Assembly (NCBI RefSeq): GCF_001406815.1
Contig: NZ_CVRR01000019.1
Coordinates: forward strand, 1 to 64,000
From: Roseburia faecis
Lineage (GTDB): Bacteria > Bacillota > Clostridia > Lachnospirales > Lachnospiraceae
DNA: 64,000 nucleotides
Direction of reading: 5' to 3'
A model generated the notes under the pieces. The model was not told the DNA's origin. It was given only the letters and a program-made list of their open reading frames with translations, and did no database searches. Positions 41,984 to 53,000 of the stretch are shown one piece after another (the first letter of the stretch is position 1; the number at the start of each line of letters is the position of its first letter). The position numbers and the translations under genes were made by a program.

Positions 41984-42748
41984 ATGCTAACCCAACTTAC
42001 GATTTTTCTTTATATTGTTATATTTTTATACGGAATCGTCATTGGCAGTTTCTTAAATGTGCTGATCTTCCGTATCCCGAAAAAAGAGAATATCGTGCAG
42101 TCCTCGCACTGTATGAACTGCGGGCGTAAGCTGGGCTGGCGGGACATGGTTCCTGTATTTTCCTACATAATTCTTCGGGGCAGATGCCGGCAATGTGGTG
42201 CTAGAATTTCCATACAGTACCCATTAATCGAGGCTTTAAATGGTGTGCTGTATGTGGTCGTTTTCATGGCGGGCGGTTTCACGTTCAGCAGTGTGCTGTA
42301 TTGTCTCATGACATCTGCCCTGATTGTCATTGCGGTCATCGATGAGAGAACCTATCAGATACCGGTTTCCCAGAACCTGTTTCTGGGACTGCTCGGTATC
42401 ATCATGACCGTGTATGATTTCCGGCATATCCTGTCCCATATCATCGGGGCAGTCATTGTCAGCCTGTTTTTGTATGGCCTGTATTATTTCTCCTCCGGCA
42501 AAGCAATCGGTGGGGGAGACATCAAACTCATGGCATATGCAGGCCTGCTTTTAGGCGCAAAAAACATTATTTTTGCATTTATTCTTGCATGCATTCTTGG
42601 CTCCGTCATCCATACCATCCGTATGAAAGTAAGCAAGCGAAACAACCTGCTTGCACTCGGTCCGTACCTTTCGGCAGGCATATTCATCGCCGCACTCTGG
42701 GGCAGCCGTTTCTGGACCTGGTATCTCGGCATGATGGGCATTTATTAA
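41984..42748 (+). CDS. pilD: Prepilin peptidase/N-methyltransferase PilD
   Basis: A 254-residue polytopic A24 aspartic peptidase. The N-terminal cytosolic loop has two CxxC pairs (CMNCGRKLGWRD and GRCRQCG). Catalytic Asp residues lie in VIDERTYQIP and in GGGDIKLMAYAG. About eight membrane helices are seen. It cleaves and methylates the pilins of this operon. A gap with two inverted repeats follows. Confidence 0.95.
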   Translation: MLTQLTIFLYIVIFLYGIVIGSFLNVLIFRIPKKENIVQSSHCMNCGRKLGWRDMVPVFSYIILRGRCRQCGARISIQYPLIEALNGVLYVVVFMAGGFTFSSVLYCLMTSALIVIAVIDERTYQIPVSQNLFLGLLGIIMTVYDFRHILSHIIGAVIVSLFLYGLYYFSSGKAIGGGDIKLMAYAGLLLGAKNIIFAFILACILGSVIHTIRMKVSKRNNLLALGPYLSAGIFIAALWGSRFWTWYLGMMGIY

Positions 42749-42771
42749 AACATGGCATGAACTGCTACGTA

Positions 42772-42950
42772 TGGCATAATTAAAAAAAGTAAAGTTTTTC
42801 TTATTCCTGTGGCGAATTTTAAACATCTGTCATTTTCACCGCACAATTTTTTATGCCACAACGTTACGATGGAAAATGTAGAAAAATAATTAGGATTTGT
42901 GATTTTTCAGAGAACATGAACAAAGCATAATTATTTTTGTACATTTTCCA
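42772..42950. repeat. Two inverted repeats in the pilD-pilM gap
   Basis: The gap 42749-42988 has no gene. TGGCATAA (42772-42779) pairs with TTATGCCA (42851-42858). A second, larger pair has 23-base arms at 42870-42892 and 42928-42950 that match at 22 positions, with a 35-base loop. The second arms begin TGGAAAATGTA and end TACATTTTCCA. It could be a small non-autonomous insertion, a transcript-processing structure or a bidirectional regulatory site. Confidence 0.6.
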
Positions 42951-42988
42951 ATGAAAACCTTTCGGAAAATATAAAGGAGAAAATGAAA

Positions 42989-44755
42989 ATGGTCAAAAGA
43001 GTAGTAAGTATTGAGGCCGGTGTATGGTGGACAAAAGTCGCACTGGCCGATTACCGCAAGAAAAATCCGCCAGTACATAAAGCCTTTGCGTTCCGCACCC
43101 CGGAACATGCGGTGGAAGATGGCTATATCCGTGACAAGGAAGCTTTTGCGTCTGCACTGAAAGTCGAACTCAGCAAGCGCGATATCCATGAGAAAGAAGT
43201 CGTATTTACCCTTTCTTCCTCAAAAGTCGTGACCCGTGAAGTCATGATCCCATTTGTCAAAGACAATAAGATCATGGGAATCATTGAATCCCAGATCCGT
43301 GATTATTTCCCGATGGATGTGAGCAATTACACCATCAGCTACAGCAAGATGGATGTGGAGGAAGAAGATGGGAAGAAAATGCTCAAGCTGCTTTTAGTGG
43401 CAATTCCCGATAATCTTCTGAATAACTATGTGACGTTCTCAGAACTGGCAGGACTGAAGGTAGAAACGTTTGATTATATCGGAAACGGAACGGTACAGCT
43501 TCTGTGTGACAGTTTTCTGGAAAATGCTGTGGTTGTGCAGCTGGAAGAGCAGGCAACGGTGATCAGTATTCTGGAAAATAAAAAACTGGTCTTTCAGCGT
43601 GTGACACCGTACGGCTATGGCGCTACGATTACGGCGGTGATTGACCATCCGGTGCTTGGGATTGATGATGAGGAGAAAGCACTTGATTTTCTTTTAGACC
43701 ACAATGTCATATACAATCGCCCGACCGTTCCGGAGATGGGAAACCAGGAGGAGATGAAGCGTCAGCAGGCTCTGGCAGAAGAGGCATATGAGGATCTGGC
43801 GGAGTCCCTGCGGTATCATCTGCGCATTGCAAACACGGCGGTTGAGTATTATCAGAACCAGGTCAAACAGGAATTTGTCGGGAATGTCTATCTGGTTGGC
43901 GATGGTTCCCGTTTTGCAGGCATGCACAAACTGTTTGCACAGGAACTTCCGCTTCCGCTGCAGGAAATTGATTTCACGAAGGTCATCGATTTACGGAGCG
44001 GAAAAAACAAGGCGGCTGAGGGGACGGTAACACTGGATGCGGCATCTTCCGGGACGAGACCGAAGGCGGCAACGGCTGTCGGTTTCCTTTCGGTCATCGG
44101 TGCGGCGGTGCATCCGATTGATGCCAAACCGAAGGACATGCTTGTGGCAGATTCCAAAAAGAATGACCTTCACACGGCTTATGTCATTTTTGTGGGAGCG
44201 GTATTAGTCAGTGTATTGTTGATTCTTGGATCGAGTGTGCGTCAGCTGGTGGCATATACGCAGCATCGCAATTTGACGAAACGGATCAATGATCTTTCGT
44301 ATGTGCAGGAAACCTATGATGATTATGCGCGGGTACAGGCAGAGGAACAGGTATATGAGAAGCTGGATCTTGCCACCGTTACGAAAAATGAGCAGTTGTA
44401 TCCGCTGATTGAGCAGCTGGAAAATGCGCTGCCAAACGATGTCAAGGTAGAGAGTATTCAGACAGATGCAGACTTAGTCAGTATCAATCTGAAAACAGAT
44501 AAAGAAATTGCCGTTGGACAGATGCTTTTGAATTTTGCGGATGTGACCCTGCTTCAGGATCTTTCCATTCCATCCATGTCGGAGGAAAAAGACGACGAAA
44601 GCGGTGTGAGCACATGGACATACACGTTAAATGGCTATTACACCCAGGCAGATATCGGTGAGGACGGACATCTGATCGAGGAGGCGGTTCCGACATCGGA
44701 GGACACAGACACGGATACCAATAACGCAGAGGGAGAGGAGCAGACAAATGAATAA
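42989..44755 (+). CDS. PilM-PilN fusion protein
   Basis: A 588-residue fusion. The N-terminal PilM domain (about 1-370) is actin-like and cytosolic (VVSIEAGVWWTKVALADY, and VYLVGDGSRFAGMHKLFAQ). A single membrane helix (AYVIFVGAVLVSVLLILGSS) follows near residue 400, then a PilN-like coiled and ferredoxin-fold region. In most bacteria these are two proteins. The ATG at 42989 is chosen because AAGGAG is 9 bp upstream; the ATG at 42983 is too close to it. It overlaps pilO by 8 bp. Confidence 0.88.
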   Translation: MVKRVVSIEAGVWWTKVALADYRKKNPPVHKAFAFRTPEHAVEDGYIRDKEAFASALKVELSKRDIHEKEVVFTLSSSKVVTREVMIPFVKDNKIMGIIESQIRDYFPMDVSNYTISYSKMDVEEEDGKKMLKLLLVAIPDNLLNNYVTFSELAGLKVETFDYIGNGTVQLLCDSFLENAVVVQLEEQATVISILENKKLVFQRVTPYGYGATITAVIDHPVLGIDDEEKALDFLLDHNVIYNRPTVPEMGNQEEMKRQQALAEEAYEDLAESLRYHLRIANTAVEYYQNQVKQEFVGNVYLVGDGSRFAGMHKLFAQELPLPLQEIDFTKVIDLRSGKNKAAEGTVTLDAASSGTRPKAATAVGFLSVIGAAVHPIDAKPKDMLVADSKKNDLHTAYVIFVGAVLVSVLLILGSSVRQLVAYTQHRNLTKRINDLSYVQETYDDYARVQAEEQVYEKLDLATVTKNEQLYPLIEQLENALPNDVKVESIQTDADLVSINLKTDKEIAVGQMLLNFADVTLLQDLSIPSMSEEKDDESGVSTWTYTLNGYYTQADIGEDGHLIEEAVPTSEDTDTDTNNAEGEEQTNE

Positions 44756-45554
44756 ATTAAAAATTTCAGATTCAGATAAGCGGCTGTTGCTCATTTTCTT
44801 TGCAATTGTGATTGTAGCATGTTCCTATTTCTTTATTTTTAATAAGGGAATGAGCAAGGCGGCGAAGATCGAAGAGCAGAATACGACCGACCGGGCGAAA
44901 GTGCAGCAGATGGAACAGATGGAGGCCGGACTTCCAAAAGTAAAAGAAAATATCCAGACGATGCAGAAAAAGCAAAAGGATATTATTGCGGCTTATCCGG
45001 CAGATATGAAAACCGAAAAAGTAATTGAAACTTTGCAGGAGTTCGAGGATAAGAGCAGCAATTTTCATATTACAGATGTGACATTTGCCATGAATATGCC
45101 GATTGGGGCAGATAACAGTACAGCCGCTGCAGACGGAAGTGCTGCTGCATCTACGGATACTACGGAAGATACAACGACAACACAGGAAACACAGACCACG
45201 GAGTCTGCGGATACACAGAGCACAGAGAGTACTGAAAGCACACCGGAAAACACGACAGGTCCGACCGGAAATGTGGAAGGGTATTATGCATCGATTGGCA
45301 TCCGCTATGAGGCAAGTTATGAAGGATTAAAGGATATGATTGCCTATGTCAACAAGTTTAAGGATCGTACAACGATTGCCCAGTTTTCCGCCAGCTTCGA
45401 CAATTCTACGGGAAAATTAACGGGCGATATGACACTCAATATGTATTATCTTGAAAACACCGGAAAAGATTATGTTCCTCCGGTATTTGAGAATATGCCA
45501 AAAGGGGTAAACAATATTTTTGGCGGTTCTTCTTCTGGAACCGCAGAGCAATAG
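44748..45554 (+). CDS. pilO: PilO-like pilus alignment protein
   Basis: A 268-residue protein with a short cytosolic tail, one membrane helix (LLLIFFAIVIVACSYFFIF), a coiled coil (KVQQMEQMEAGLPKVKENIQ, about residues 45-70) and a C-terminal domain. A low-complexity Thr/Ser/Glu stretch lies at about residues 125-165. The globular part resembles PilO (YEGLKDMIAYVNKFKDRTTI). It overlaps the PilM-PilN gene, and the two should form the inner-membrane alignment complex. Confidence 0.82.
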   Translation: MNKLKISDSDKRLLLIFFAIVIVACSYFFIFNKGMSKAAKIEEQNTTDRAKVQQMEQMEAGLPKVKENIQTMQKKQKDIIAAYPADMKTEKVIETLQEFEDKSSNFHITDVTFAMNMPIGADNSTAAADGSAAASTDTTEDTTTTQETQTTESADTQSTESTESTPENTTGPTGNVEGYYASIGIRYEASYEGLKDMIAYVNKFKDRTTIAQFSASFDNSTGKLTGDMTLNMYYLENTGKDYVPPVFENMPKGVNNIFGGSSSGTAEQ

Positions 45555-45585
45555 AAAAAGCTGACATGGGGAAGGAGGCTTCCGG

Positions 45586-46686
45586 ATGAAAAAACAACAG
45601 AATAATGGAGGATTTTCTTTGCTGGAAGTGATTCTTGCCATGGCGATTCTGGCGATTCTTTCCATTCCGCTGTTGTCGTATTTTACGCAGTCGATGAAAT
45701 ACAATGCAATGATGGCAGATAAACAGCATGCGACCAATCTGGCGCAGGAAGTGATGGAGGACTTAAAAAAACAGCCGCAACTGGTGGAGCCTGTGTCAGC
45801 TGGGGGATTTACCGTGCCGTATCTGACCGGTTATGTGCAGACGGGATATACCCCTGCAGCTGCGGGAGGAAGTACGACCGCCGGAGAAGTATCTTATTAC
45901 GGTGCGGCAGATGCGATTGGTCAAAAATATGATGTTGAAGTAAAAGTCAGCACGGATGTGCCGGAAAATACAGCGCTGATGCCTCAAATGGATGGAATTG
46001 ATGACACAAAAGATGTTGTGGCGGCAGAAGGTGGACAGTTACAGGAAGCACTTACTTATTTTTCCGCAGAAAATGCACAGTATGCAGGTGCAAACAATGT
46101 CCCGGCACAGAGTGAAAGTGAAATAGAAAAAAATTTAAAGCGGACGATTTCCATTACGGTGGAACCTACGCATGTGCTTGTCGCATGCAGTTACGCCTGT
46201 GAAAATATCGATGGAGTGGACCCGGCAGAAGTCTATACCTGTAATGATTTTGCAGAGGAGGACATGCAGAATATTGAACACATTTATCTGATGTACAATG
46301 TCAAGCAGGACAGGGATGCACTTGAAATCCGTTGTGCGGCTGGAGTGGCGGTTCCGAAACTGATCGTTGTCTGTCAGAATATCAGTGAGGTCAACGCAAA
46401 GCATCTCTCTTATCAGCTGGTGGTGTCACCGAAAGACGGCTGTAAGATGCCGGCGGTTGCGTCCAATCTTGGCAACAAATCGTACCCGGATGACCCGGCG
46501 GCAACAACCAATGCGGGAAACATCTATCAGGATAGCTATTTGCTGAGTGTCGCACCTTTGGTGGAGAGCAAAGAAGGTGTCCGGAAGGTGAATCTGCAGG
46601 TTAGTGTATACAAAAAGGGAAAAGGCAACAGCTCCGATAAGGAAACGTATCGGTATATTACGGTGAATTCGGCGAAAGGAGAGTAG
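45586..46686 (+). CDS. Minor prepilin-like protein, 366 aa
   Basis: A prepilin with a short leader (MKKQQNNGG) and the helix FSLLEVILAMAILAILSIP, with Glu at position 5. The mature protein is longer than a standard pilin and has a large beta-rich globular part. It resembles PilV/GspI-type minor pilins in layout. AAGGAGG lies before the ATG. It is likely a pilus tip or priming component together with the next three prepilins. Confidence 0.8.
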   Translation: MKKQQNNGGFSLLEVILAMAILAILSIPLLSYFTQSMKYNAMMADKQHATNLAQEVMEDLKKQPQLVEPVSAGGFTVPYLTGYVQTGYTPAAAGGSTTAGEVSYYGAADAIGQKYDVEVKVSTDVPENTALMPQMDGIDDTKDVVAAEGGQLQEALTYFSAENAQYAGANNVPAQSESEIEKNLKRTISITVEPTHVLVACSYACENIDGVDPAEVYTCNDFAEEDMQNIEHIYLMYNVKQDRDALEIRCAAGVAVPKLIVVCQNISEVNAKHLSYQLVVSPKDGCKMPAVASNLGNKSYPDDPAATTNAGNIYQDSYLLSVAPLVESKEGVRKVNLQVSVYKKGKGNSSDKETYRYITVNSAKGE

Positions 46687-46688
46687 CG

Positions 46689-48866
46689 ATGAAAAAGATT
46701 TCTTTGAAACGGGATAATCGCGGAGCCTCTCTGCTTGCCGTTTTGATTCTGATGGTGGTTGTGAGTGCGATCGCGGTTGTGATTACAAAAATCACGATTG
46801 TCAATATCCAGATGAAAGAAGTGGAGCGCGGTACGAAGAAAAATTTCTACAGTGCAGATGCAGTTATGGATGATCTGCGTACCGGTGCAAGAGAACTTGC
46901 AGAAAAATCGCTCGAGAAAGCATATACGGATGTCCTTGAAAATTATCTGACGTATACCGCATCGGGAGCAAATGCACAGGATGTTTTTTCCCGAAAATAT
47001 ATGGAAGATCTGGAGGGACAGTTTGCAAAGGCATCTGCGGGAAAGACAAATACGACAGATGCATCCGGCAATGTCGTGTATACGGTTTCGGATTATAACA
47101 CCGATACAGTCAAAGGATGTATCAAAGAAACTGCCGAACAGGGATGTTATGTTGCTGCAGCGGATCCGAAGTATGAACTGGATTACGGTGCGGGTACCTT
47201 TACATTAAAAGGGGTGCAGGTGAAATATAAGGATGCGCAGGATTATGAGACAAAGATCACAACGGATCTTATTTTTTCTACTCCGCAGATGAATTTTTCC
47301 GGGCAGGGACAGATCCAGGAGTTTATGAAATATGCTCTGATTGCGGACCGGCAGATTCATGTAAATGCATCGAATGTGCAGGTGGATGGAAGTGTGTACG
47401 CCGGAGCGGATGGTATTTTGGCCGACAGCAGCGGAAGCGGAACTTTAAAGGGAAAGTCGATTCTCACACGCGGCGATATCGTGACGGACAGTGGCTCTAC
47501 GCTTACGGTCGGAAACGGAAATTCTTCGATCTGGGCGGAAAATATAAAGACCTCGGGAAGTGGATCTTCCACGATGGAGATCAACGGAAATACGTATGTG
47601 GCAGATGATCTTGAGTTACGTGGAGTTGGAAGTAAGGTGACTTTGAAAGGAAATTATTATGGTTATAATTTCCAGAAAAATTACGGAACTTCCGATAAGG
47701 TATCTTCGGATGCGGATTTCAGCAGTGCTATGATGGTAAACGGCAGAACGTGTAATTTGAATCTCAAAGATTTAAATTATCTGATGCTGGCGGGACGTAC
47801 ATTTATTTCCCGCAAGACAGGTGTTGCAAAAAATCAGGATGTTCTGATGGGAGAATCCATCTCTGCGAGAACCAATCAGCTGGCTTATTATGTGCCGGCA
47901 GAGTATGTCAAAAATGGAACGTTTGACAGAAGTGGGTATGCTGCGCATATTGGTATTTCTGACGATACGTTACAAGGGTATCTAAACAGCAGTCAGCCGC
48001 TTGTGGCATACTATTTCCCGGAGGGAATGTATTATTACCTGAATTTTAAGACGGAACAGGATGCAAATGATTTCTTTGCAAATTATTACAATAACAATCA
48101 GGGAAAGGTAGCACAGTATGCCAATCTCTATCTGGATGAAAATGCTTTGATTATTGACAAGAAAACCATTATGACGTTGAAGGGAGATATTCTTTCGCGT
48201 GCTTCTGCTTCGGATGCCCTGAATGTCAAGAAGGTGACGATTCAGCCGGATAACTGGAAAGACGCTAACGGTCTGTTTTGGGATTATTGTTCTAAGTTGG
48301 CGGTCCGCTATAAGTCTTTAGAACTGGGACTTACCGATTCCGGGCAGGGTGTGACGCCGGATCAGGTGCGTCTGACAAGTACAGATGCCAGTGGTCATGA
48401 AGTGATTGATAAAACGGTCAATCCGCTGTTTGACAAACTGATTGACCGGAAAGCATTCGAACAGGAACTGGAAAAACATAAAACATCGACTACCGAAAGT
48501 GTGACCGTTTATTCACCAACCACAGATGTGTATCTGGTGAAAAATACCGGGACCTATGCGCTTCCAAATACGGTTACGCGGGGACTTGTGGTTGCAACCG
48601 GGGATGTCAAAGTGTCCGGTGATTTTGAGGGACTGATTATTTCTGGCGGAGTGATTTCGTTTGATTCGAATGCAGGCGCTGCGGGAACCGGTCATATAAA
48701 GGGAAATAAACTTCTGGTATCGCAATTGTTCGCGGAAGACCAGAAACGGGATACGCCTTTGTTTTCGCAGTTTTTCCGTGACTGTTCTTCAACGGCGGTA
48801 TCGAATATTTCCGGAAATCTGGATCTGGATTCGTATCTGAATTACGATAACTGGAAAAAGAATTAA
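46689..48866 (+). CDS. PilX-like large minor pilus protein, 725 aa
   Basis: A 725-residue protein. The N-terminus is PilX-like: basic (KKISLKRDNRGAS), then LLAVLILMVVVSAIAVVITK, a helix without the usual Glu5. The middle (about 210-340) has short Gly/Ser/Thr-rich beta repeats (VQVDGSVYAGADGILADSSG and similar) that suggest a beta-helix. The C-terminal part is mixed. It is much longer than typical PilX and may be a tip adhesin or a GspK-like tip protein. It starts 2 bp after the previous stop. Confidence 0.72.
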   Translation: MKKISLKRDNRGASLLAVLILMVVVSAIAVVITKITIVNIQMKEVERGTKKNFYSADAVMDDLRTGARELAEKSLEKAYTDVLENYLTYTASGANAQDVFSRKYMEDLEGQFAKASAGKTNTTDASGNVVYTVSDYNTDTVKGCIKETAEQGCYVAAADPKYELDYGAGTFTLKGVQVKYKDAQDYETKITTDLIFSTPQMNFSGQGQIQEFMKYALIADRQIHVNASNVQVDGSVYAGADGILADSSGSGTLKGKSILTRGDIVTDSGSTLTVGNGNSSIWAENIKTSGSGSSTMEINGNTYVADDLELRGVGSKVTLKGNYYGYNFQKNYGTSDKVSSDADFSSAMMVNGRTCNLNLKDLNYLMLAGRTFISRKTGVAKNQDVLMGESISARTNQLAYYVPAEYVKNGTFDRSGYAAHIGISDDTLQGYLNSSQPLVAYYFPEGMYYYLNFKTEQDANDFFANYYNNNQGKVAQYANLYLDENALIIDKKTIMTLKGDILSRASASDALNVKKVTIQPDNWKDANGLFWDYCSKLAVRYKSLELGLTDSGQGVTPDQVRLTSTDASGHEVIDKTVNPLFDKLIDRKAFEQELEKHKTSTTESVTVYSPTTDVYLVKNTGTYALPNTVTRGLVVATGDVKVSGDFEGLIISGGVISFDSNAGAAGTGHIKGNKLLVSQLFAEDQKRDTPLFSQFFRDCSSTAVSNISGNLDLDSYLNYDNWKKN

Positions 48867-48877
48867 GAGGTGTGCCA

Positions 48878-49399
48878 ATGAAAAAACGAAAACATCTGGG
48901 ACAAAACGGAATTACATTGGTAGAAATCATTATTGTCATTGCAATTATGGGAATTCTGGCGAGTACATCGGTGATGATGATCGGGCATCTGCATTATGCC
49001 AACACGCAGAAGGTGGTAAAGACCCTTGATTCTTCGCTCAGTGCGCTTCAGGTGAAAACGATGAGCAAAACCGGTGATTACTATATGTATGTTTATAAAC
49101 TGGACAATGGCTATTATATGCGGATTCTTCCGGATAATTTAAGCAGTTTTGATGATACGAAGCTGACGGATGACGGTACGCGGTTGTGTAACAATACCAT
49201 CAAAATCCGGATGGACAGCAGCACGGGCAATGAGGTGACGGAAAAAGGTGCCGGTGGAAATTATATCAAGATTGCTTACACGAAAACGGCGTGCTTTGAT
49301 ACGGCAAATACGAATGTAAGTGCCATCTATATTGATGGAGTACCGGCATATACGGTAAAGCTGGTAAGTGATACCGGAAAACATTTTATTGAGAAATAA
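48878..49399 (+). CDS. Minor prepilin (GspH/FimT-like), 173 aa
   Basis: A prepilin with leader MKKRKHLGQNG and helix ITLVEIIIVIAIMGILAST, with Glu at position 5. The following globular part resembles GspH/FimT minor pilins. The ATG at 48878 is preferred over a GTG six bases upstream because AAGAGG is at the right distance. It lies 11 bp after the PilX-like gene. Confidence 0.82.
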   Translation: MKKRKHLGQNGITLVEIIIVIAIMGILASTSVMMIGHLHYANTQKVVKTLDSSLSALQVKTMSKTGDYYMYVYKLDNGYYMRILPDNLSSFDDTKLTDDGTRLCNNTIKIRMDSSTGNEVTEKGAGGNYIKIAYTKTACFDTANTNVSAIYIDGVPAYTVKLVSDTGKHFIEK

Positions 49400-49419
49400 C
49401 TTTGGAAAGGAGTGGCAGT

Positions 49420-50001
49420 GTGCGAAAAGATCATAGTGGAATTACGTTTGTGGAGCTGATTATTGCGATTGCAATTTCAACGATTATTTTTGGCGCTGCA
49501 ATTCTTTTTCTGGGGATGGCGCACAAAAATTATAACCATGCATCCGCACAGATTGATTTACAGTCGGAGTCACAGATTCTGATGGAACAGATTGGTATGT
49601 GGGTGATGGAGGGAAACCGGGTGGAAAAGCTTGATCCTTCGGTATCCGGTGTAGAAGGAATCGTCATATATAAGATTCCGGGGACACCTTCGATAACAAA
49701 TCCGGCAGGTGCCGCAGCCCCGGAGGCTGCAAGCAAGCGGGTGATCTGGATCTCTGCAGGTGGAAAGAAATTATATACAAAGAAAATGGCTGTGGCAGAT
49801 CCAAAAACCGATACAACGGTGATTTCCGCAGCTACGGATGAGGTGCAGGAACATCTGATCGGCGAATATGTTACGGCATTTGCCGGCACGGTAAATGCTT
49901 CCGCGGAAAAGGCATCCGTTTCGGTTTCTTTTGATATGCAATATCTGGAACAGAAGTATACGATACAAAATGAATTCAAGCTGAGAAATGTACTCAGGTA
50001 A
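49420..50001 (+). CDS. Minor prepilin (PilW/GspJ-like), 193 aa
   Basis: A prepilin with a short leader (MRKDHSG) and the helix ITFVELIIAIAISTIIFGAA, followed by a PilW-like amphipathic stretch (SAQIDLQSESQILMEQIGMW). The GTG at 49420 follows AAAGGAG; a TTG 18 bp earlier would cover that site. Its 3' end lies before the start chosen for the next gene. It completes a set of four minor components. Confidence 0.8.
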   Translation: MRKDHSGITFVELIIAIAISTIIFGAAILFLGMAHKNYNHASAQIDLQSESQILMEQIGMWVMEGNRVEKLDPSVSGVEGIVIYKIPGTPSITNPAGAAAPEAASKRVIWISAGGKKLYTKKMAVADPKTDTTVISAATDEVQEHLIGEYVTAFAGTVNASAEKASVSVSFDMQYLEQKYTIQNEFKLRNVLR

Positions 50002-50017
50002 GGAAGGGGCGTTCGTA

Positions 50018-53000
50018 TTGAAGATGGTAAGATGGCATCGGCAGAAAAAAAATAACGGAAACAGGAAAAAGAGAATTGCATCCGCAGTCTGTATGCTGGG
50101 GGTGCTTGTTGTCTGTCTTGGGGTTGTCGGGTACCGGAATAAATTAAAGGCGGATGAGAAACTTCCGGTGATGACAAGAGGGGTCGTTGACCAGATAGAG
50201 CAGATTCCGGAGTCGAAGCGCAACATTTACGATGCGAATGCCGCAGCGGCAAAGCTTGGAACCAGGGAAAATCCGTTTCTGATTCTTGAAATTGTGCCTT
50301 ATGAAGAATACGCAGAGTTTGGATACCAGATCAGTGGATGTGAACCGGTAAATGTCGAAGATATGCGTTATGGAAATGCTGATATTAATACGGTTAAAAC
50401 AATAACCGGTGCAAAATGTGAAATGGAAACGGCTTATTTTTTCCCGGATGAGCCAGAAGGGGACATTTCAAAATATTCTGGAAATATGCGTGTCTGTGAG
50501 GATGGCATGAAAGATGCAGAATATACCGGATACTATGAGCGCGTCAAAGATGGAGAAGGAACGTTTGTCCAAAAAATTGTAAAAGGGGAAGACGGAAATG
50601 AAAGCTTATCGTTTGTCAGACAGGATCATGGAAATATTATCTGGCATACAGTAAATGATTTCGAAAAATCGGATTATAAAGATCAGACATTTGATGAAAG
50701 GACGGATCGTGAACTTACCAATGAGGGCGACCGGATTTATACAAAAAGAAAAAGTACCGGTGATAAATCAAAGGATAATATCAATGTAACAGAGAATTAC
50801 TATCTATATAAAAACAATGATTATTTTTTAAAGGACAGTATCGGCTGTAAAACACAGGAGGAAGCAGACAATTATTCGGTGATTATTAAAACGATTACAC
50901 CGGAAGAGCTGAATGCACAGCCGAAATGGGCAGATTATGCGGATCTGTATGTGGTTTCCCCAAAGGTACATTCTGGGGGTGATAATATCAGAGAGATCTG
51001 GAAAAAACACAACAGGTACGGAAAGCATTCGTCTGTTTCTTCGTATACGGATGGATTTAATGGATCGAAAGATATCAGCTGGGATGTTGTCAAGAAAATG
51101 TATAAGAAGATCAATCAGGAGGAGAACTATGCCCCGATTTTTATGGATTCCGGGGTGTATATAGCTACACAGGGATCTTTAAGTGGGGGAAAATCGGTTA
51201 CGTTTCATATTTTGGACTGGAATATGAATCCAACCATTTATACTTATACCGATACGGGCTATAACAATAATATGTATAAACTGGCAGTCATGCTGTTTTC
51301 CATGGATTCTGAACTGTTTCAGCGGTTGTATCTGGATGGAGAAGATGCCTTGATTCAAAAGAAAGAAATTAATGGAGTTGAGACTGGTGTGTTTACTGCA
51401 CAGACGGGCGATGCGCAGACATACTGGTCTATGTTTACATTTCTTCCGTCCGATGTGGATGGACGTGTGATCGGCGAGAACTGGTACCATTACTGGACGA
51501 AGCAGGATAAATGGGAGAAGTATATGACTGCCGGAAATATTTCTACCGATGAAAATCAGGGATATTTAAATGGCAGACTGTTTGTGTTTAAAGGGGATAC
51601 AACTTCCACACAGGCATTTGGCACGGGGACGGTTCCAGCATCGGATCCGAATTCTAAGTTTACGGATTTTAAGGAATTTACGGGAAATGATCCCAAAGCG
51701 ACACCGGCAGATGCAGTCCGTTATATTCTCGGATATAAAACATCAAAGGATCATGTGGATGGAGAACTGCGGATATTGGATATTGAGCCATGCTATGACC
51801 GAAAGAACGGATACTCTCTGAAAAAGAGTTATATCCAGCTTATGATTCCGAATTTTATCGGGGATATTAAGATTACCCATATGACTACGGCAGAGTTTAT
51901 TGGTTCCACGGAGGATCTAAACAGCAAGTACAACATGATTTATCTTGGGCTGGATCAGGGCGCTTACAATCTGGTAGAAAAGGATGTAACCTATAAAGAT
52001 GCAGATGGCAACGTGAAATGGATCAAAGAGAATCAGACGGTGTGGAATGATACTTCCATGAATGGAAAAATATATTTCCATACCGGAGATAAAATGACCA
52101 GTGCAGAGTATAGCAGGTCAGACGGCATAAGCCGTTCGGTCAAGTTCCTGTGGGCTGGAAGCGGAAATAATGTTATAGAGGATACGACACTCCGTTTCCC
52201 GGGAAATGACATTACAAAGATTAAGAAAGCGGAACTGGAGAACTTTTTACATGCCGGTTATCCGGTTGTTGCGGTTGATGACCTTTATCGCCTGTCCGAT
52301 AAAATAGATGCCGGTTCAAACCTTGCAGATCTGGTCAGGGAGAGTAAGAAGGAAAAGAAAACCATTTACCAGACGTCAGATAGCAATGGGCTGATTGCAA
52401 AGGTAAAAGAGGTCTGTCCGAAAATTACGTTTACAAAACTGCCAAATGAATATCAGGGAACGACTTCGTCTGAGGGGAAAAATGATACGTCTGTTTCCGT
52501 AGATGACAGTCAGGCAAATTATCTGGATGTGGACGGTTTTGGCAGATCAAAACTTGATTTTGGTTTTCAGGTGACGGATGTGCCATCCGCACAGTATCAG
52601 TGTAAAGTTTATATTGACCAGAATCAGGATGGTAAATTTGAAGAGGGGCTGGCAGATGTGGATGGCTCCGGGGATGCGGATGATTCGGATGATACAGGGG
52701 AAGTTTATTATGAGGGAGATGTTTTTACGGCAGGAGACGGGGAACAGAACATTACACCGGTAAAACTTTCCAAACTGTACTTCGGGCTGATCCAGTGGAA
52801 GATTGTTGTATACCGCAAGGATAATCCGGACATTCATTTTACACGTACCGGCTGCTCGGTTGCAAAAAACCAGACCGGACAGAAACGGGAGATTAAGGTG
52901 CTTCAGATTATGCCGGATACGCATACTGAAAATAAGGGGTATCTGAATCTGGAAGAAAATACGCTGTTTACGAAATATTATAATGCATTGAATGATTATA

